Assembly (NCBI GenBank): GCA_963971225.1
Contig: OZ020267.1
Span: 67,050,577-67,114,576, forward strand
DNA: 64,000 bases
Origin: Melieria omissa
Lineage: Eukaryota > Arthropoda > Insecta > Diptera > Ulidiidae
Direction: 5' to 3'
Under the pieces are notes generated by a model, which was not told the origin of the DNA, did not search any database, and was given only the letters and a program-made list of their open reading frames with translations. The position numbers and the translations under genes are program-made. Of the stretch, positions 62,919 through 64,000 are shown piece by piece. Each line of letters begins with the position of its first letter. Within the stretch, counting starts at the first letter, position 1.

Positions 62919-64000
62919 TTACTTCTTTTCGATCTGCTTCAGCGGCACCATCTGCTCCGGATCCTCGGGATAAATACTGTTCTTGCGTTGCTTGCGTCCA
63001 GCACACTGGCTGAACCAGGTGTCGCCCTTGCCAAACACCTCGCCGTCCTCTAGCGATTCCGGCATGGGCTGGTTCATTGTCTCCGGCAGGAACATCACCC
63101 ACGTGCCCGACAGCAGCGCTATGACGCCGAACACCACTGCCGGTATTTTCGGGTCGAACGAGTCCAGCAGCGTGATGAGCGGCGTCAGCGCGCCCGACAG
63201 CCGTGCGCACATCGAGCCCAAGCCCATGGCCGAGTTGCGCACCACCGTGGGGAACAGCTCGGCCGAGTAGTTGTAGATGACCGCGAACGAGGCGGCAATG
63301 AACAGTTTGCCCATCATCACAATGCCCGTGGAGGTGTTGCTGCCCTGCGCAATGAACGCCGCAACGACGCAACAAATGCCGCCAGCAATCATCATGGTGC
63401 TGGTGATGGGACGGCGGCCCAGGCGATCGAGCAGCAGTATCAGCATAACGTAGCTGGGGAACTCCACCAGGCCCATAATGAAGAGAATGAGGAAGGGGTT
63501 GCCGTACAGCTTGCCGGCGCTCAGCGACAGGCCGTAGTAGACCAGAGAATTGGCGAACCAGCAGAGGCACACGTTCAGCGTCTTGATGCGCAGATTGGGC
63601 GTGCGGAAGAGATCGCCGAGTCCGGCCGACACCTTCTCTTCGGTGGCCGCCTGCATTTTGGCCTGCTGCATGAAGTAGTCCTTGTCCACCGGTATGCCGG
63701 AGCCGTTGATGCGCAGCCCCTTCACTACAATGTCGATGGCCTCTTCGGCGCGTCCCTGCATCCACAGCCAGCGCGGCGATTCGTCCAGCCACCACCAGTG
63801 GCCAACAAAGAGCAGCCCGTGCAGTCCGTACACAACCTGCAGAATCTGCCGATCCTTGATGAGTGCGCCCCAGCCGGCTACCAGCATAATTCCGCCAGCG
63901 AAAACTGCCTGCAATGCAAAAACAAAAGTCATAAGTTTCTTATTCGGTTGCAATTGGCTGCTCGTACGCACCTGGAACGTAATGCCGCACACTGTGCGCT
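62919..64000 (-). CDS. SLC22-type organic ion transporter (5' end beyond window)
   Basis: Two exons are visible: 63972-64000 (incomplete, running off the window) and 62919-63908, joined across a 63-base intron with GT-AG ends and phase 0 (CGITFQ then AVFAGGIML). The visible product is 329 residues from the last exon plus about nine. It covers the second part of a major facilitator transporter: DESPRWLWMQGR before the central loop, then membrane segments 7-12 with DRLGRRP in the loop 8-9 region, SAELFPTVVRNSAMG near segment 10-11, and MFLPETMNQPMPESLEDGE after segment 12, the PET motif typical of SLC22. It would sit in the plasma membrane moving small organic ions; the substrate is unknown. 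The small frame start at 63992 reads through the intron and is not the true start. It is a paralogue of the gene at 8910-13319, with clearly different loop and C-terminus. Confidence 0.93.
   Translation of the reverse strand, partial: RTVCGITFQVRTSSQLQPNKKLMTFVFALQAVFAGGIMLVAGWGALIKDRQILQVVYGLHGLLFVGHWWWLDESPRWLWMQGRAEEAIDIVVKGLRINGSGIPVDKDYFMQQAKMQAATEEKVSAGLGDLFRTPNLRIKTLNVCLCWFANSLVYYGLSLSAGKLYGNPFLILFIMGLVEFPSYVMLILLLDRLGRRPITSTMMIAGGICCVVAAFIAQGSNTSTGIVMMGKLFIAASFAVIYNYSAELFPTVVRNSAMGLGSMCARLSGALTPLITLLDSFDPKIPAVVFGVIALLSGTWVMFLPETMNQPMPESLEDGEVFGKGDTWFSQCAGRKQRKNSIYPEDPEQMVPLKQIEKK

Noticed and set aside
62854..63795. 313-residue second frame in the right SLC22 exon
   Set aside because: Out-of-frame shadow of the transporter; Arg/His/Gly-rich, no membrane pattern.

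Overview
This window is animal nuclear DNA, most likely from a higher fly. The evidence is AT-rich introns of up to tens of kilobases, GT-AG splicing, AATAAA signals, dense transposon debris, and two recognisable insect genes in conserved form: Bin1/SAP18 and sarah (calcipressin). A tephritid fruit fly is my best guess, from general knowledge of such genomes; I cannot prove the family.

Layout. Positions 1-8909 hold no protein gene I can support, only transposon-derived DNA: a 142-bp hAT-like MITE, a LINE 3' end, a tRNA-derived SINE with a perfect 17-bp target duplication, and a 1.9-kb hAT-like element enclosing a dead Tc1/mariner transposase. Positions 8910-13319 (+) are six exons of an SLC22-type transporter (5' end missing), with a truncated LINE in one intron. 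Positions 16460-27207 (+) are a secreted cuticle protein gene: a TATA box and a 7-codon first exon, a 9-kb intron, then two exons. Bin1 (27301-27832, -) converges on it, possibly with overlapping 3' UTRs. A putative noncoding first exon ending at 28795 (+) diverges from Bin1 and may belong to sarah, whose intronless coding exon is at 59429-60244. The roughly 30 kb between is intron-like and carries nested transposons, MITEs, a 1.4-kb tandem-repeat array (48.03-49.42 kb), hairpin DNA and a 214-bp GATA microsatellite. A second SLC22-type transporter (62919-64000, -) runs off the right edge and converges on sarah.

How the genes relate. They do not form one pathway: there are two membrane transporters, one extracellular matrix protein, one chromatin/RNA cofactor and one calcineurin regulator. 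The common theme is arrangement: SLC22 paralogues bracket the block, and there are convergent pairs (cuticle/Bin1, sarah/SLC22) and one apparently divergent pair (Bin1/sarah).

The least explained signal is the 48-49.4 kb array: a higher-order B-A-A repeat joined to a second 215-221 bp repeat. A solo copy of the exact A-to-C junction lies in reverse orientation at 37.65-37.75 kb and a shorter match at 6.4 kb, so it is a mobile or dispersing repeat family rather than a local satellite. Also notable are two SINEs with different tRNA heads but one shared core, and a 3' tail motif shared between a SINE and LINE ends.
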